Shown here piece after piece: positions 7,263 to 15,592 of a DNA stretch of 64,000 bases. The first letter of the stretch is position 1, and every line of letters begins with the position of its first letter. Position numbers and translations under genes: made by a program. The stretch lies in NCBI GenBank assembly GCA_964502145.1, contig CAZCVI010000004.1:124001-188000 (forward strand), given 5' to 3'. Source of the DNA: CAZCVI01 sp964502145 (GTDB lineage: Bacteria; Acidobacteriota; Aminicenantia; UBA2199). Under the pieces are notes generated by a model that had not been told where the DNA came from, made no database searches, and saw only the letters and a list, made by a program, of their open reading frames with translations.

Positions 7263-7280
7263 ATGGCATGGGTATTGCTA
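7263..7280 (+). promoter_or_regulatory. Sigma-54 (-24/-12) promoter candidate for the His-rich DiMo gene
   Basis: ATGGCATG, four bases, TTGCTA: GG at 7265-7266 and GC at 7277-7278 with exactly ten bases between. TGGCA and TTGC are the two most conserved parts of the consensus and both are present. Predicted transcription starts near 7290. Apart from this element and the palindrome at 7129, I see nothing gene-like in the 249-bp spacer. Confidence 0.55.
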
Positions 7281-7323
7281 ACTAAATAAATGTGACACTA
7301 AAGTATATGGAGGATTAAAACAA

Positions 7324-7749
7324 ATGAAAATTGCAATTGCAACAGAAGGAAACGCGGTATCCGGTCATTTTGGCGGATGCAGTGTATACACGGTATTCGA
7401 TGTGGATATGGATAAAAAAACAGTGCTGGGCAAAACACTCTTGGATGCCCCGGAACATCAACCCGGCATGTTACCGGTGTTTTTGAATAAACAGGGTGTG
7501 AATGTCGTCATTGCCGGTGGTATGGGGATGAGGGCACAACAGCTTTTTATTGGGCTTAACATCGATCCCATTCTCGGTGTGACCGGCATGGTGGATGATG
7601 TGATCCAACAATTCTTAGCTGGGACACTGGTGCGTGGCGAGAGCTCGTGCAATCATCATGGTGATGGTCATGGTGATGGTCATGGTCATGGCGAGCATGG
7701 TGACCATCATGGGCAACATCAACATGGTCATGATTGTAATAATCACTGA
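7324..7749 (+). CDS. DiMo-domain protein with His-rich metal-binding tail
   Basis: Residues 1-105 are a DiMo/NifX-like domain (MKIAIATEGNAVSGHFGGC start, NVVIAGGMGMRAQQLF in the middle). From about residue 110 a tail dominated by His, Gly and Asp follows, with about fifteen histidines in thirty residues; it resembles the metal-storage tails of nickel and zinc chaperones. The tail is encoded by short repeats of a GGTGATGGTCAT-like unit, so its length may vary between strains. GGAGG at 7309-7313 precedes the start with a spacing of ten. A sigma-54 promoter candidate lies upstream and a good terminator follows, so this gene appears to be a single-gene transcript. Probable role: metal (Ni, Zn, Fe or Co) binding for cofactor delivery. 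Confidence 0.85.
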   Translation: MKIAIATEGNAVSGHFGGCSVYTVFDVDMDKKTVLGKTLLDAPEHQPGMLPVFLNKQGVNVVIAGGMGMRAQQLFIGLNIDPILGVTGMVDDVIQQFLAGTLVRGESSCNHHGDGHGDGHGHGEHGDHHGQHQHGHDCNNH

Positions 7750-7773
7750 TCTCCAAAGAGGGTAATCACCGGA

Positions 7774-7811
7774 CAAAAAAGGGGGCTGCACGCTCTGGGC
7801 CTCCTTTTTTG
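7774..7811 (+). terminator. Rho-independent-type terminator after the His-rich DiMo gene
   Basis: C-A6-G5-C at 7774-7786 pairs with GCCTCC-T6-G at 7799-7811 (one mismatch) around a 12-base loop. The A run and T run would make it work on both strands. Confidence 0.75.
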
Positions 7812-7910
7812 CCCTGTCCCTTTAATTAACACCATTGATGCATTTCTTGGAAGAGTGAGAGGGTGGCGTTAGGGATTCCTGCGGGAATAATTGTTTTTCT
7901 TATAATTGTA

Positions 7911-7939
7911 TTGCTGTTTTATTAATTTTATGGTATAAA
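7911..7939 (+). promoter_or_regulatory. Promoter candidate for a leaderless ATPase transcript
   Basis: TTGCTG (7911-7916), 17-bp spacer ending in TGG, then TATAAA (7934-7939), an extended -10. Transcription would start about 7 bases later, at the ATG of the ATPase gene itself (7946). No ribosome-binding site can be fitted in between. Confidence 0.5.
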
Positions 7940-7945
7940 TAAAAT

Positions 7946-9289
7946 ATGGAATATGCATTAAATGAACGTATAGGCAAACCTGAATTGTTTACCGGCAGAA
8001 AAGCAGAACTGGCCTTTTTTCTTAAATGGATAAACGATATCAAGGATGAAAAATCCAAGAGCACGGCCATACTATCCCGTCGCAAAATGGGAAAAACCGC
8101 TCTGATGGAACGATTGTTTAATATCACCTTCCACAACAATGACGGCATTATCCCTTTTTATTACGAGGTCCAGAAAGGCAGAATATGGGTGGTGGACTTT
8201 TGTAAGGATTTTTTCCTCACCTTTTTTTACCAGTACATGGCGTTCAAGACTAGAAAAACAGCGTATCTCGCACCAGGGAATAGGACAAACCTTGAAACTG
8301 CCATTCAACTGGCTGAAGAAGAAGGACTATCCTTTTTATTGGAATTTATTCAGGGGGTCAAAGATGCCGTAGAACAAGATTCCATTGATAATTTATGGTT
8401 GACGGTACGAAATGCCCCCCGTAACATCGCCGCCCGCAACGGTGAATTTATTGTGCAAATGATCGATGAATTCCAATTCTTAAATGCCACCATCTATCGC
8501 CAAAAAAATACATCGGATGATTCTCTCATAAAAGATATGGCTGCCGGGTACATGAGTACTGCCGAAAGTAAGGTCGCCCCCTTACTGGTGTCCGGCAGTT
8601 GGGTCGGGTGGCTAATGCGTGAATTGAATACCATGTTACCCGCACGATTCAAAATGAAATTTTTCAAGAATATGTCTGAAGAAGAAGCGGCGGAAATGGT
8701 CTTTAAATACTCCAGCTTCTTTGATGTCCCCGTCACCGAAGAAACCGCTTATCTTATCGCCCAAATGGCCGAAGGCAATCCGTTTTATATCAGTTCTATC
8801 CTGCGTTCCAATTTTACAAAAAAAAATCTAACCACCCTGCAAGGATTAACCGAAACCCTGGAATTTGAAATCTTTAACGATGAAGGAGAAATCAAATCCA
8901 CCTGGATGGAATACGTGAACACCGCTTTTCATGAAGTGAACCAGAAAAACGCCAAGAATATCGTTCTTTATCTTTGCCAACACCGGGACCAACAGGTCAC
9001 CCGCAAAGAACTCATGGAAAAATTATCCCTGGATATGACGGACGGGGCACTGGAAGAAAAAATGAACGCCCTCATCAAAGCGGATATTATAAACAAGGGG
9101 CAATCCAGTGTGGAGTACCAGGGGGTGCAGGATAATATTTTTGACAAGGTCTTTCGTGGTGTTTATGAGAAAGAGATCCATGACTTTGATGCCAGGGTCA
9201 TCGGCCAGGAGATTCATCAGGCATTTGAGGCATTAAAGAAACAATATCACCAGCTCATGGGGAAATACAACTGGCAAAAAGGCTATTAG
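7946..9289 (+). CDS. STAND-like AAA ATPase (COG1672-type), apparently without its usual C-terminal domain
   Basis: The 447-aa protein starts with the RxGKPELFTGRKAEL segment typical of archaeal-type ATPases. The P-loop reads SRRKMGKTAL near residue 45, so the first Gly of the Walker A motif is replaced by Ser while GKT is kept. Walker B is VQMIDEF near residue 174. A winged-helix-like region follows at about 320-390. Longer homologues, as I recall the family, continue past the YxxLxGKYxxQKGY segment into a nuclease-like domain; this protein stops exactly there at TAG. It has no ribosome-binding site and a promoter -10 box seven bases before the ATG. It stands alone, convergent with the next operon. 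The function of these ATPases is poorly known; defence or signalling is often suggested. Confidence 0.75.
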   Translation: MEYALNERIGKPELFTGRKAELAFFLKWINDIKDEKSKSTAILSRRKMGKTALMERLFNITFHNNDGIIPFYYEVQKGRIWVVDFCKDFFLTFFYQYMAFKTRKTAYLAPGNRTNLETAIQLAEEEGLSFLLEFIQGVKDAVEQDSIDNLWLTVRNAPRNIAARNGEFIVQMIDEFQFLNATIYRQKNTSDDSLIKDMAAGYMSTAESKVAPLLVSGSWVGWLMRELNTMLPARFKMKFFKNMSEEEAAEMVFKYSSFFDVPVTEETAYLIAQMAEGNPFYISSILRSNFTKKNLTTLQGLTETLEFEIFNDEGEIKSTWMEYVNTAFHEVNQKNAKNIVLYLCQHRDQQVTRKELMEKLSLDMTDGALEEKMNALIKADIINKGQSSVEYQGVQDNIFDKVFRGVYEKEIHDFDARVIGQEIHQAFEALKKQYHQLMGKYNWQKGY

Positions 9290-9292
9290 GAC

Positions 9293-9318
9293 ATTGGGGA
9301 CAGGCGATTTTTCCCAAT
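9293..9318. terminator. Weak shared hairpin between convergent genes
   Basis: ATTGGGGA (9293-9300) and TTCCCAAT (9311-9318) pair around a 10-base loop in the 48-bp gap between the ATPase gene and the convergent YeeE gene. It is AT-flanked and could terminate both directions, though the stem is short. Confidence 0.35.
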
Positions 9319-9337
9319 TTAAATTCAAAAGGAAGGG

Positions 9338-10606
9338 TTAACCGCAACCACCGGCAATGGTTTTTTTCTTTTGCATTTTAATGTGTTTGGTATATTGGAG
9401 TGACAGGGCTTGAAGCTGTTCATGTTGGAGATCGGGATTGGCAGAGGGCTGGCTAGCACCCACGGCACGGGTGAACCGATAATTTAACTCTTCCCCGGTA
9501 GCCGCGACATCCTGTTTGCGGGGGTGGGCGATGGTGGTATCAAGAGGGAAGAGCTTGAGCCAGTGATTCACTCCACCACTCAAGATATAGAGATTTAATA
9601 CGCCCTGGGATTTTAATAACTTGTACGCCCGCAGAGCGGCAGTCTCGTTATTGGACATGACCACCATGACCATGTTGGGCGGTACATCGGTCAACTGCTT
9701 GATAAAGGTATCGTCGTAAAGATATTCAAAGCGGACATGCCGGGCATTTTTCAGATGGAACAGGTTATAATCCGATTCACTGCGAATATCCAGCAACGTG
9801 GTATACAGCAGGGGATCATTCATGGTTTCCAACAATTCACCGGGATGCACATACATTTCGCGTTTTTCCAGGTTAGAGATTTCCTTGTTTTTAATCCAGT
9901 TCCATTTGTCCTCGGGGGTGGGTAAACCGACAAACCAAACAAAAAGGGCACCGCATACCAGCGCGGCAGAAGCAATCATCTGGCCACGATGACTGGGCAG
10001 CAAAGAAATATTTTTCCAAGCGACGTGTTCACCGAAATATTTCTCGCTGATCTCAGCCCAATAAAACATGATCAATGCCATCAGTACTACCAGTAGTACT
10101 ACAAGACCAGTACTGGTCTGGAAAAGCTGGGGCAGAATAAAACGACCCATATAGGAAGAGTTAAAAAAATCCTGGAACAGGGAAACAGTCTCGCCGAACA
10201 AGAATATCCCAAAGGTAACACCACCGAGAAAAAACATGCCGTCTATTTTTAGGGTGGACGCGGCGACCAGGGACGTGCCAGGACAGAAGCCACCGATGAT
10301 AAACCCAAATCCCATGATGATACCCCCAATAATGCCGGGCCACAGATAGGTGGGATTGACAAAAACACGGCTGAAATCCAATAAGCCCATGGCGGAAAAA
10401 CTAAAAATCAAAACCATGGCAACAATAATAGCAGTAAACATGACTTTTAACACGGTCATGTCTTTTAAATAAAACTGCCCGGCCAATTTCCGCGAATCAC
10501 CGAACCCGGACATCTCCAATACGGCGCCAAAACCGACGCCAACCAGAAGATACACGCCGTAACCTAAAAATTTTCCTAACATTGCGATAAAATCAAAAGG
10601 TGCCAT
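9338..10606 (-). CDS. YeeE/YedE family transporter fused to a rhodanese-like domain lacking the catalytic Cys
   Basis: I use the start at 10606 (MAPFDFIAML) because GAGGAG (10615-10620) lies just upstream; an earlier in-frame ATG at 10678 lies inside the previous gene. The 422-aa protein has about eight membrane segments in residues 1-250, with the conserved YeeE signature GGFCPGTSLVAAS; this Cys is required for thiosulfate transport in characterised YeeE proteins. Residues from about 265 form a rhodanese-like fold (LLDIRSESDYNLFHLKNARH), but the position of the catalytic cysteine reads VVMSNNETAALRA, with no Cys, so sulfurtransferase activity is unlikely. The tail ends in GGCG. Last gene of the octahaem cytochrome operon; probably imports thiosulfate or a related sulfur anion. 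Confidence 0.85.
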   Translation of the reverse strand: MAPFDFIAMLGKFLGYGVYLLVGVGFGAVLEMSGFGDSRKLAGQFYLKDMTVLKVMFTAIIVAMVLIFSFSAMGLLDFSRVFVNPTYLWPGIIGGIIMGFGFIIGGFCPGTSLVAASTLKIDGMFFLGGVTFGIFLFGETVSLFQDFFNSSYMGRFILPQLFQTSTGLVVLLVVLMALIMFYWAEISEKYFGEHVAWKNISLLPSHRGQMIASAALVCGALFVWFVGLPTPEDKWNWIKNKEISNLEKREMYVHPGELLETMNDPLLYTTLLDIRSESDYNLFHLKNARHVRFEYLYDDTFIKQLTDVPPNMVMVVMSNNETAALRAYKLLKSQGVLNLYILSGGVNHWLKLFPLDTTIAHPRKQDVAATGEELNYRFTRAVGASQPSANPDLQHEQLQALSLQYTKHIKMQKKKTIAGGCG

Positions 10607-10655
10607 TTTTTTTACTCCTCGATTAGTGGATTGATTCTTGGGATGGAGTGGAGGA

Positions 10656-11180
10656 TTAATTCCATAGTTTCCTGACAAAATACGCGATCATGTAGCCGCC
10701 AATAAAGACAGAGAACATAAAGGCCCAACTGCCCACGGAAAGAACGGCCCCGCCACTTAACGCTTGACCGGAAGTACAGCCCCGTGCCAAACGGGCACCA
10801 TACCCCATGATCGTACCCCCAATCAGGGCGAAAAGCCACCGCTTTTTCACGCTGATCCCCGGCCCTTTACGGGTTTCCAATTTGACACGCTTAAAAATCA
10901 ACCCGGAAAGCAAGCCGCCCAGGAATGTGCCCAGCAACATGAGGACGGCCCCGGAATCCAGGGGGTTCATGTCACCCCCGGCTAACTCGGCAAAATAACC
11001 GACACGATTGACATGGGAACTGGCAAATAAATCGAGAACAGCGACCTGAACACGATTAATCGCACCGGACGCGCCCAAGCCGCCACTGGTTAAATAATAG
11101 GCTAAAAATAACACGATCCCCAACAGGGTACCCCCCAGATAAGGATTTATATACTTGGGTGTAATGGTTTCATTACTCAT
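10656..11180 (-). CDS. YeeE/YedE family membrane protein
   Basis: A 174-aa membrane protein with about four or five helices and the family motif GARLARGCTSGQALSGGA near residue 130, whose Cys corresponds to the essential thiosulfate-path cysteine in YeeE. Half-size YeeE genes commonly occur in pairs, and the next gene supplies the second half. Its ATG overlaps the stop of the preceding cytochrome b gene by four bases, so the two are translationally coupled. This links sulfur-compound uptake directly to the multihaem redox system. No sign of damage. Confidence 0.88.
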   Translation of the reverse strand: MSNETITPKYINPYLGGTLLGIVLFLAYYLTSGGLGASGAINRVQVAVLDLFASSHVNRVGYFAELAGGDMNPLDSGAVLMLLGTFLGGLLSGLIFKRVKLETRKGPGISVKKRWLFALIGGTIMGYGARLARGCTSGQALSGGAVLSVGSWAFMFSVFIGGYMIAYFVRKLWN

Positions 11181-13549
11181 TTTTTTTCCTCCACCGATGG
11201 GTGCGGTTTCTCTTGCGTGGTGATTTTATAAAACAGTGTGCCCATCAGGTCCAGCAGTTTTTTATCCATCAGGCGCTGGTGTTCTTCATGGGGTTCATTG
11301 GCGGCAACATCATCGTAACCGGTAATCATGGCCCGTATATTGGAAAGAACAGTATGGCCGGTAGTGGTGAGATACACATGCACCACAATAAAGGTCAGGA
11401 ATAACCAGGCACCAAAGTTATGAATGGGGCCCAGATAGGTCAATCCACCCAATTGCTGGGAGACAAACGGCCACTTCTCTACCCCCCACATGAGCACGCC
11501 GGTTAAAATCTGGAAGGGCAGTAATATATTTAACAACACGATATAAGTCAATTGTTGCAACGGGTTTAGTTTTCGTTCCACTGTTTTGGCAATCGGATGC
11601 GGCACACCGATGAATATGCCTTTAATATAATAGTAGATTTGCACCAGGACTTCATGGATAAATTTCCGGTTGAAGCTGAAGAATTGTTTGATTTCGCCGG
11701 TGGTGAGGTGATAAAAAAGCGATAATGCGGCATTAATTACCAGGATAGCGGCGAGTACATTGTGCATGGAAACGGCATAGGCAAGACCAAACAGGGTAAA
11801 ACTTCCGGCATAATGGATTTCCAGGCCAGTTAGGGCCAGCAGGAAGATACCGGTTACCATGGTCCAATGCCAGAGTCGTTCATAGAACCGGTACATGTAC
11901 ACTTTTTCCGTTTTAGGTCGATGGGTAGGATGTTTTAAGCTGGAGACATAGCGGGCCAGGGCATGGCCACACACGCCCAGCAGAGCGAGGATAAATATCC
12001 AGAAGGCGATGGTATCCAACCACTGAATTCTACCGAGTCCAAGGATATAATGGTGGGAAACGGAAGCGGTGCGTACCAACATGAGACGATTATCTTTGGT
12101 CACGGTTACCGTGCCATTGATTTGTGGCAGTGTATCGGGTGCAAATTGGGGCAGGATACCAGCGGGTGCGAACGATGCGAGTAAAAAATCCCGGCCCAGC
12201 TTGGAATTGTTGGCATGACAAAAGGAACAATCTCTTTTCATGTGCAATGCTTCTACCACGCCGTGGTTTACCTTGTAGGTCTTAATCGTTCCCGTGATTA
12301 CCGGTGCCACAATTCCACTGGCTGTTAGTTTGGTTTTGATCAGGGCGATTTTCTCCGGCGTATCCAACCGCAATTCAGACGTGTCCAGCGTGTGATTGTT
12401 ATTTTTATCGAAAACATGGAGCACATCAGCGGCATATAGAAGGGTAGACTCTCCTGCCACGGGGTCGGTGAAATAAACCTTTTTTAAGATATCAGCGGTT
12501 ACTGGCAAGCCGGTTTTTTGGGATTTCCAGAACCATTGGGTAACCAGGTTAAAGGGAGAAATTTTATAGGTGTTTGCCGCGATTTTATGGGGGAAAAGCA
12601 GGGGTTGGTAACCAGTCAGGTATTTGGTACTGACAGCGGAACCGTGGCTTTGGGATTCATCCTCGCCACGAAATTCAATCCGGCTACCGCCATCCGCGGT
12701 AACCACGGTTTGGTCAATGGTCTGAAAGGCGGGGCCATATATTTCCGGGACATGGCAGGATTGGCAAGCCAACACATCCAGGTGGCGTTTCTTGTAGGGC
12801 AAATTGGGATGAATTTTATAGGGGTCGTGGCAGCAGGTGCATTTTGACACTTTAAGATTATGATCCGGGCGTTTGAGAATTTCACCGGGGGATTTGACTT
12901 TTCTGGGATCACGGAGTAAGTGGCCCAGTGCGGGTTGAATATTGCCGCAGTAACTGGGATCGTTGGCGATAAAATGACAGGCAATACATTTTAATTGCCT
13001 ACGGGCATGAACATCCCAGGGCTGGTGCAGCTTGCTTTTATCTTTCAGGTTCAAGGAGGAGAGGAGGATGTCCTGGGGAGCCAGTATCTCGCCGGTATGT
13101 TGGGTGAGGTCGTAGAATTTTTCCCCGGCCCGATAGGTCAGGTTCCGCGTATAATCTTCCGGGATAAGCAGTGGGTCGTCACACAGTTGTACCAGACCGT
13201 GGCAGAGGGCGCAGTTTTCATTGGCGGGCATTTGAATGCGTAAATGCGCCTGTGTATAATCCCCGGCCATGCGCCCTTCCTTGAAATGACAAACCATACA
13301 ATCCGCCTGGACGTTCTTGTTGAAGTGGATATTATGATTATTAATATATTGGGTATCGTGACATTGGCCGCAGGTACGGAAAAAAGATATCTTACCAGTG
13401 GCATCTATCACGGTTTTCCCATTGTCATCCAGAAGGGAAACCTTGGGATGCATGGTAATGGGATTCTCCTGGGCATAAATGCCGGCTGAATTTAAGCCGG
13501 TGCAGATTCCAATCAAGGTGATTAGTACGAAAGCGCTGGTTAGTTTCAT
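11177..13549 (-). CDS. Multihaem cytochrome c / cytochrome b fusion, membrane electron-transfer subunit
   Basis: The 790-aa protein has a signal peptide (residues about 1-26) and seven c-type haem sites: CGQCH (60), CMVCH (84), CALCH (113), CIACH (188), then CTCCH, CQSCH and CSFCH before residue 450. After about residue 500 a cytochrome b561-type membrane domain follows, with histidines in ERLWHWTMVTG, SMHNVLAA and VVHVYLTTTGH positioned to ligate b haems. The arrangement fits a quinol-linked membrane cytochrome passing electrons to or from a periplasmic partner. That partner is the octahaem protein encoded immediately upstream, whose stop overlaps this start by four bases (ATGA). Homologous four-gene sets with two YeeE genes occur in other anaerobes. 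Confidence 0.88.
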   Translation of the reverse strand: MKLTSAFVLITLIGICTGLNSAGIYAQENPITMHPKVSLLDDNGKTVIDATGKISFFRTCGQCHDTQYINNHNIHFNKNVQADCMVCHFKEGRMAGDYTQAHLRIQMPANENCALCHGLVQLCDDPLLIPEDYTRNLTYRAGEKFYDLTQHTGEILAPQDILLSSLNLKDKSKLHQPWDVHARRQLKCIACHFIANDPSYCGNIQPALGHLLRDPRKVKSPGEILKRPDHNLKVSKCTCCHDPYKIHPNLPYKKRHLDVLACQSCHVPEIYGPAFQTIDQTVVTADGGSRIEFRGEDESQSHGSAVSTKYLTGYQPLLFPHKIAANTYKISPFNLVTQWFWKSQKTGLPVTADILKKVYFTDPVAGESTLLYAADVLHVFDKNNNHTLDTSELRLDTPEKIALIKTKLTASGIVAPVITGTIKTYKVNHGVVEALHMKRDCSFCHANNSKLGRDFLLASFAPAGILPQFAPDTLPQINGTVTVTKDNRLMLVRTASVSHHYILGLGRIQWLDTIAFWIFILALLGVCGHALARYVSSLKHPTHRPKTEKVYMYRFYERLWHWTMVTGIFLLALTGLEIHYAGSFTLFGLAYAVSMHNVLAAILVINAALSLFYHLTTGEIKQFFSFNRKFIHEVLVQIYYYIKGIFIGVPHPIAKTVERKLNPLQQLTYIVLLNILLPFQILTGVLMWGVEKWPFVSQQLGGLTYLGPIHNFGAWLFLTFIVVHVYLTTTGHTVLSNIRAMITGYDDVAANEPHEEHQRLMDKKLLDLMGTLFYKITTQEKPHPSVEEKK

Positions 13550-15012
13550 AATTCTTTTTCCTCTTCATCATTGATTTCTTGGTTTTCAAATCTGCCGCCG
13601 ATTTTTTCCGGGTCGCCTTCATAGCCCAGCGCTTTCCAGTCCATCCTGGATTTTTCGCCGTGGCAATCGCAGCATTTTAAAGCGTCATGGGCGGGTGAAA
13701 CCATATGGGAAAGTGGCCATTGCATGTAGGTGGTAGCGAAACCATATTGGCCGCTGTACGGTAATTTTGTGATCTCTGCTCCCAGTCGTATGGCTTTATC
13801 CCAGTTAAATTCATGCCAGAAACCGCCTTCACCGGAAGTGACTGGAATCATGAGGGTGTTATTCACGGTATCATAGGGTTGTTTGGCGCGGTGTAGTTTA
13901 AAGGGCCAGATTTTGGAATTTTTATCGGTGATATTGCCCATGGGTTTATTGAGATAGGTAATGGTGGTGGGATCGATCTTATCGCCCAGGATATAGCGGT
14001 TGGCTTGCAGGTTGAACCACGCGTATTGGGGTACGATATTTTTTTTATAAATAAACTCGCCTTTAATTTTCAAATAGGTATGAACATCATCGGGGCGGTT
14101 GGGATCACCGGCTTTGGACCAATCCCAATCGGTTTTGGTGGGTGCTTTTTTAGCATAGGTGGGAATATGGCAGGTTTGACAGGCGATAGTGGCCAGATGG
14201 GCATTGATGCGTCGGTCTTTATGGGGCGATTTATCGTGGCAATCGGTGCATTCAATGCCGTTTTCGTGGGTGACGCTAACAGAAAAGGCTTTCCCCGTGA
14301 TATTGTGTTCTTTGGTGATATGGCAGTCGATGCACAGCAGGTTGGTCTCTCCCATGTGGACGTCAATATCAGCGGTGGGGTTGACCAGCGTGTTGTCTAG
14401 ATCGCCGTGTTTGACGCCCATGCCACCGCCGCCGTAAATATGGCACACGCCGCAGTTCTCTCGTCTGGGGAAACTCACTTTTTGGGCGACCACTAACAAA
14501 TTCACCTCTTTTAGCGGCAACCCTTTTTCTCCCTTGGCATAGGAACCGGAACTGTCATGGCACACGAGGCAATCGACGTTTTCTGCTTTGGAGAAATCGT
14601 ATGACGCGCTGTCCCACCCGTAGCCAGCGTGACAGGAGGTGCAGCCAGCCCAATTGCCTTGGATACCGATGCAAAAATTATTTACTAGGTTTTTCTTGCC
14701 GATTTTTATAGGTTCAGCATGTCCGGCTACTTGGACTGCCTCGCCTTCCCAGTTCCAGTGAGTTGTTTTCATCAATTCCTTGGCAGCGTCTGGATGGCAT
14801 TCAAGACAGGCCCGGGTAACAGCCCGTGGGTCTTGGAAAGGTTGGGTAAAAAAAGCGGTATGATCCAGGTGGGCACGATGTCGGTCAATGGTGGACCAGG
14901 GGTCTTTTAACGTGGTGCCTGCGGCATGGGGTAAAAATAACCATAACGGCACGGCCAGTAATACGATCATTAACAGGGCTCCAAGGAACCAGTACTGTCT
15001 CAATTTTCCCAT
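13546..15012 (-). CDS. otr: Octahaem tetrathionate-reductase-type cytochrome c
   Basis: Start chosen at 15012 because AAGGAG (15019-15024) sits six bases upstream; an in-frame ATG eight codons earlier has none. The 488-aa protein has an N-terminal signal anchor (residues about 8-30) and exactly eight CxxCH sites: CLECH, CTSCH, CLVCH, CGVCH, CIDCH, CTDCH, CQTCH and CCDCH, the number and approximate spacing of octahaem tetrathionate reductase. The segment NNFCIGIQGNWAGCTSCH surrounds haem 2, the active site in the Shewanella enzyme. OTR reduces tetrathionate, and also nitrite and hydroxylamine in vitro, in the periplasm; the physiological direction is not settled. Two YeeE-type genes in the operon favour a thiosulfate/tetrathionate function. 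First gene of a four-gene operon. Confidence 0.9.
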   Translation of the reverse strand: MGKLRQYWFLGALLMIVLLAVPLWLFLPHAAGTTLKDPWSTIDRHRAHLDHTAFFTQPFQDPRAVTRACLECHPDAAKELMKTTHWNWEGEAVQVAGHAEPIKIGKKNLVNNFCIGIQGNWAGCTSCHAGYGWDSASYDFSKAENVDCLVCHDSSGSYAKGEKGLPLKEVNLLVVAQKVSFPRRENCGVCHIYGGGGMGVKHGDLDNTLVNPTADIDVHMGETNLLCIDCHITKEHNITGKAFSVSVTHENGIECTDCHDKSPHKDRRINAHLATIACQTCHIPTYAKKAPTKTDWDWSKAGDPNRPDDVHTYLKIKGEFIYKKNIVPQYAWFNLQANRYILGDKIDPTTITYLNKPMGNITDKNSKIWPFKLHRAKQPYDTVNNTLMIPVTSGEGGFWHEFNWDKAIRLGAEITKLPYSGQYGFATTYMQWPLSHMVSPAHDALKCCDCHGEKSRMDWKALGYEGDPEKIGGRFENQEINDEEEKEL

Positions 15013-15042
15013 AGAATACTCCTTAAAAAATAACAACGTTTA

Positions 15043-15071
15043 ATTATAAGCGAAATGATTCTAAAAGTAAA
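15043..15071 (-). promoter_or_regulatory. Promoter for the octahaem cytochrome operon
   Basis: On the minus strand TTTACT (15071-15066), 17-bp spacer, perfect TATAAT (15048-15043). Transcription would start near 15036, 24 bases before the ATG, which leaves room for the ribosome site at 15019-15024. Confidence 0.6.
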
Positions 15072-15102
15072 CTAAATTGATGCTTTGGGAGGACCAGAAA
15101 TC

Positions 15103-15145
15103 ATTATATATATAGATATATGATAGATATATGATAGATAATATC
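15103..15145. repeat. AT-rich short tandem repeat
   Basis: Three imperfect copies of a 12-bp GATATATGATA-like unit lie in the spacer behind the cytochrome promoter. It could bend DNA or be polymorphic; nothing more is evident. Confidence 0.55.
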
Positions 15146-15186
15146 CTAAATCCACCGCCAGTTCTTTGAGAGCACCATAAAATCAA

Positions 15187-15346
15187 GTGGGAGGAATGGG
15201 AATTCTGGGAATTATGGGAGGAATGGGAATTCTGGGAATCATGGGAATTCTGGGAATCATGGGAATTCTGGGAGGAATGGGAATTTATTTTTATCCCATG
15301 ATTCCCATGATTCCCATGATTCCCATAATTCCCATTCCTCCCATTA
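15187..15346. repeat. Inverted array of 9-bp units (GGGAATNNT / CCCATNATT)
   Basis: The left arm (15187-15286) contains about eleven 9-bp units such as GGGAATTCT and GGGAATCAT; the right arm (15293-15344) is the reverse complement form, CCCATGATT and CCCATTCCT. The arms can pair over about 50 bp around a short T-rich loop. The same 9-bp words occur in frame in six adenylation domains of the NRPS genes: the 16-mers TTCCCAGAATTCCCAT and TTCCCATTCCTCCCAT are in both. It has no coding frame of its own. The rest of the 15037-15592 spacer holds promoters only. Confidence 0.85.
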
Positions 15347-15538
15347 ACTTCTAAAAACAGCGAAAATGATCAGGTTATTTTGTAACAGCTCCTAAGCATG
15401 CGCTTTATAAACCATGTTTGTGGAGTTTGTAAACAGTTTATAGAATTGCCATCATGGGAATTGTTATGTTGGAATTATGCTTCCTATTTAAGCTGTGATA
15501 TAGTGGGTTTGCCGGGGAATGTGTTTTTGCTTCTATTT

Positions 15539-15571
15539 GGTATATAAAATGCATATATATTATGGTAAAAT
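15539..15571 (+). promoter_or_regulatory. Promoter region for the beta-helix gene
   Basis: An extended -10, TGGTAAAAT (15563-15571), lacks a clear -35. Overlapping it, GG (15539-15540) and GC (15551-15552) are ten bases apart, a weaker sigma-54-like fit. The ribosome site AGGAGGGG precedes the ATG at 15593. Confidence 0.4.
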
Positions 15572-15592
15572 TTCTCTAGACAGGAGGGGACT

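Noticed and set aside
7075..7323. Riboswitch or tRNA in the spacer before the His-rich DiMo gene
   Set aside because: Only short imperfect hairpins are present; no cloverleaf or known riboswitch core was recognised, and the predicted transcript starts at its far end.
15187..15346. CRISPR array
   Set aside because: Units are 9 bp without spacers and occur in both orientations; there are no cas genes.
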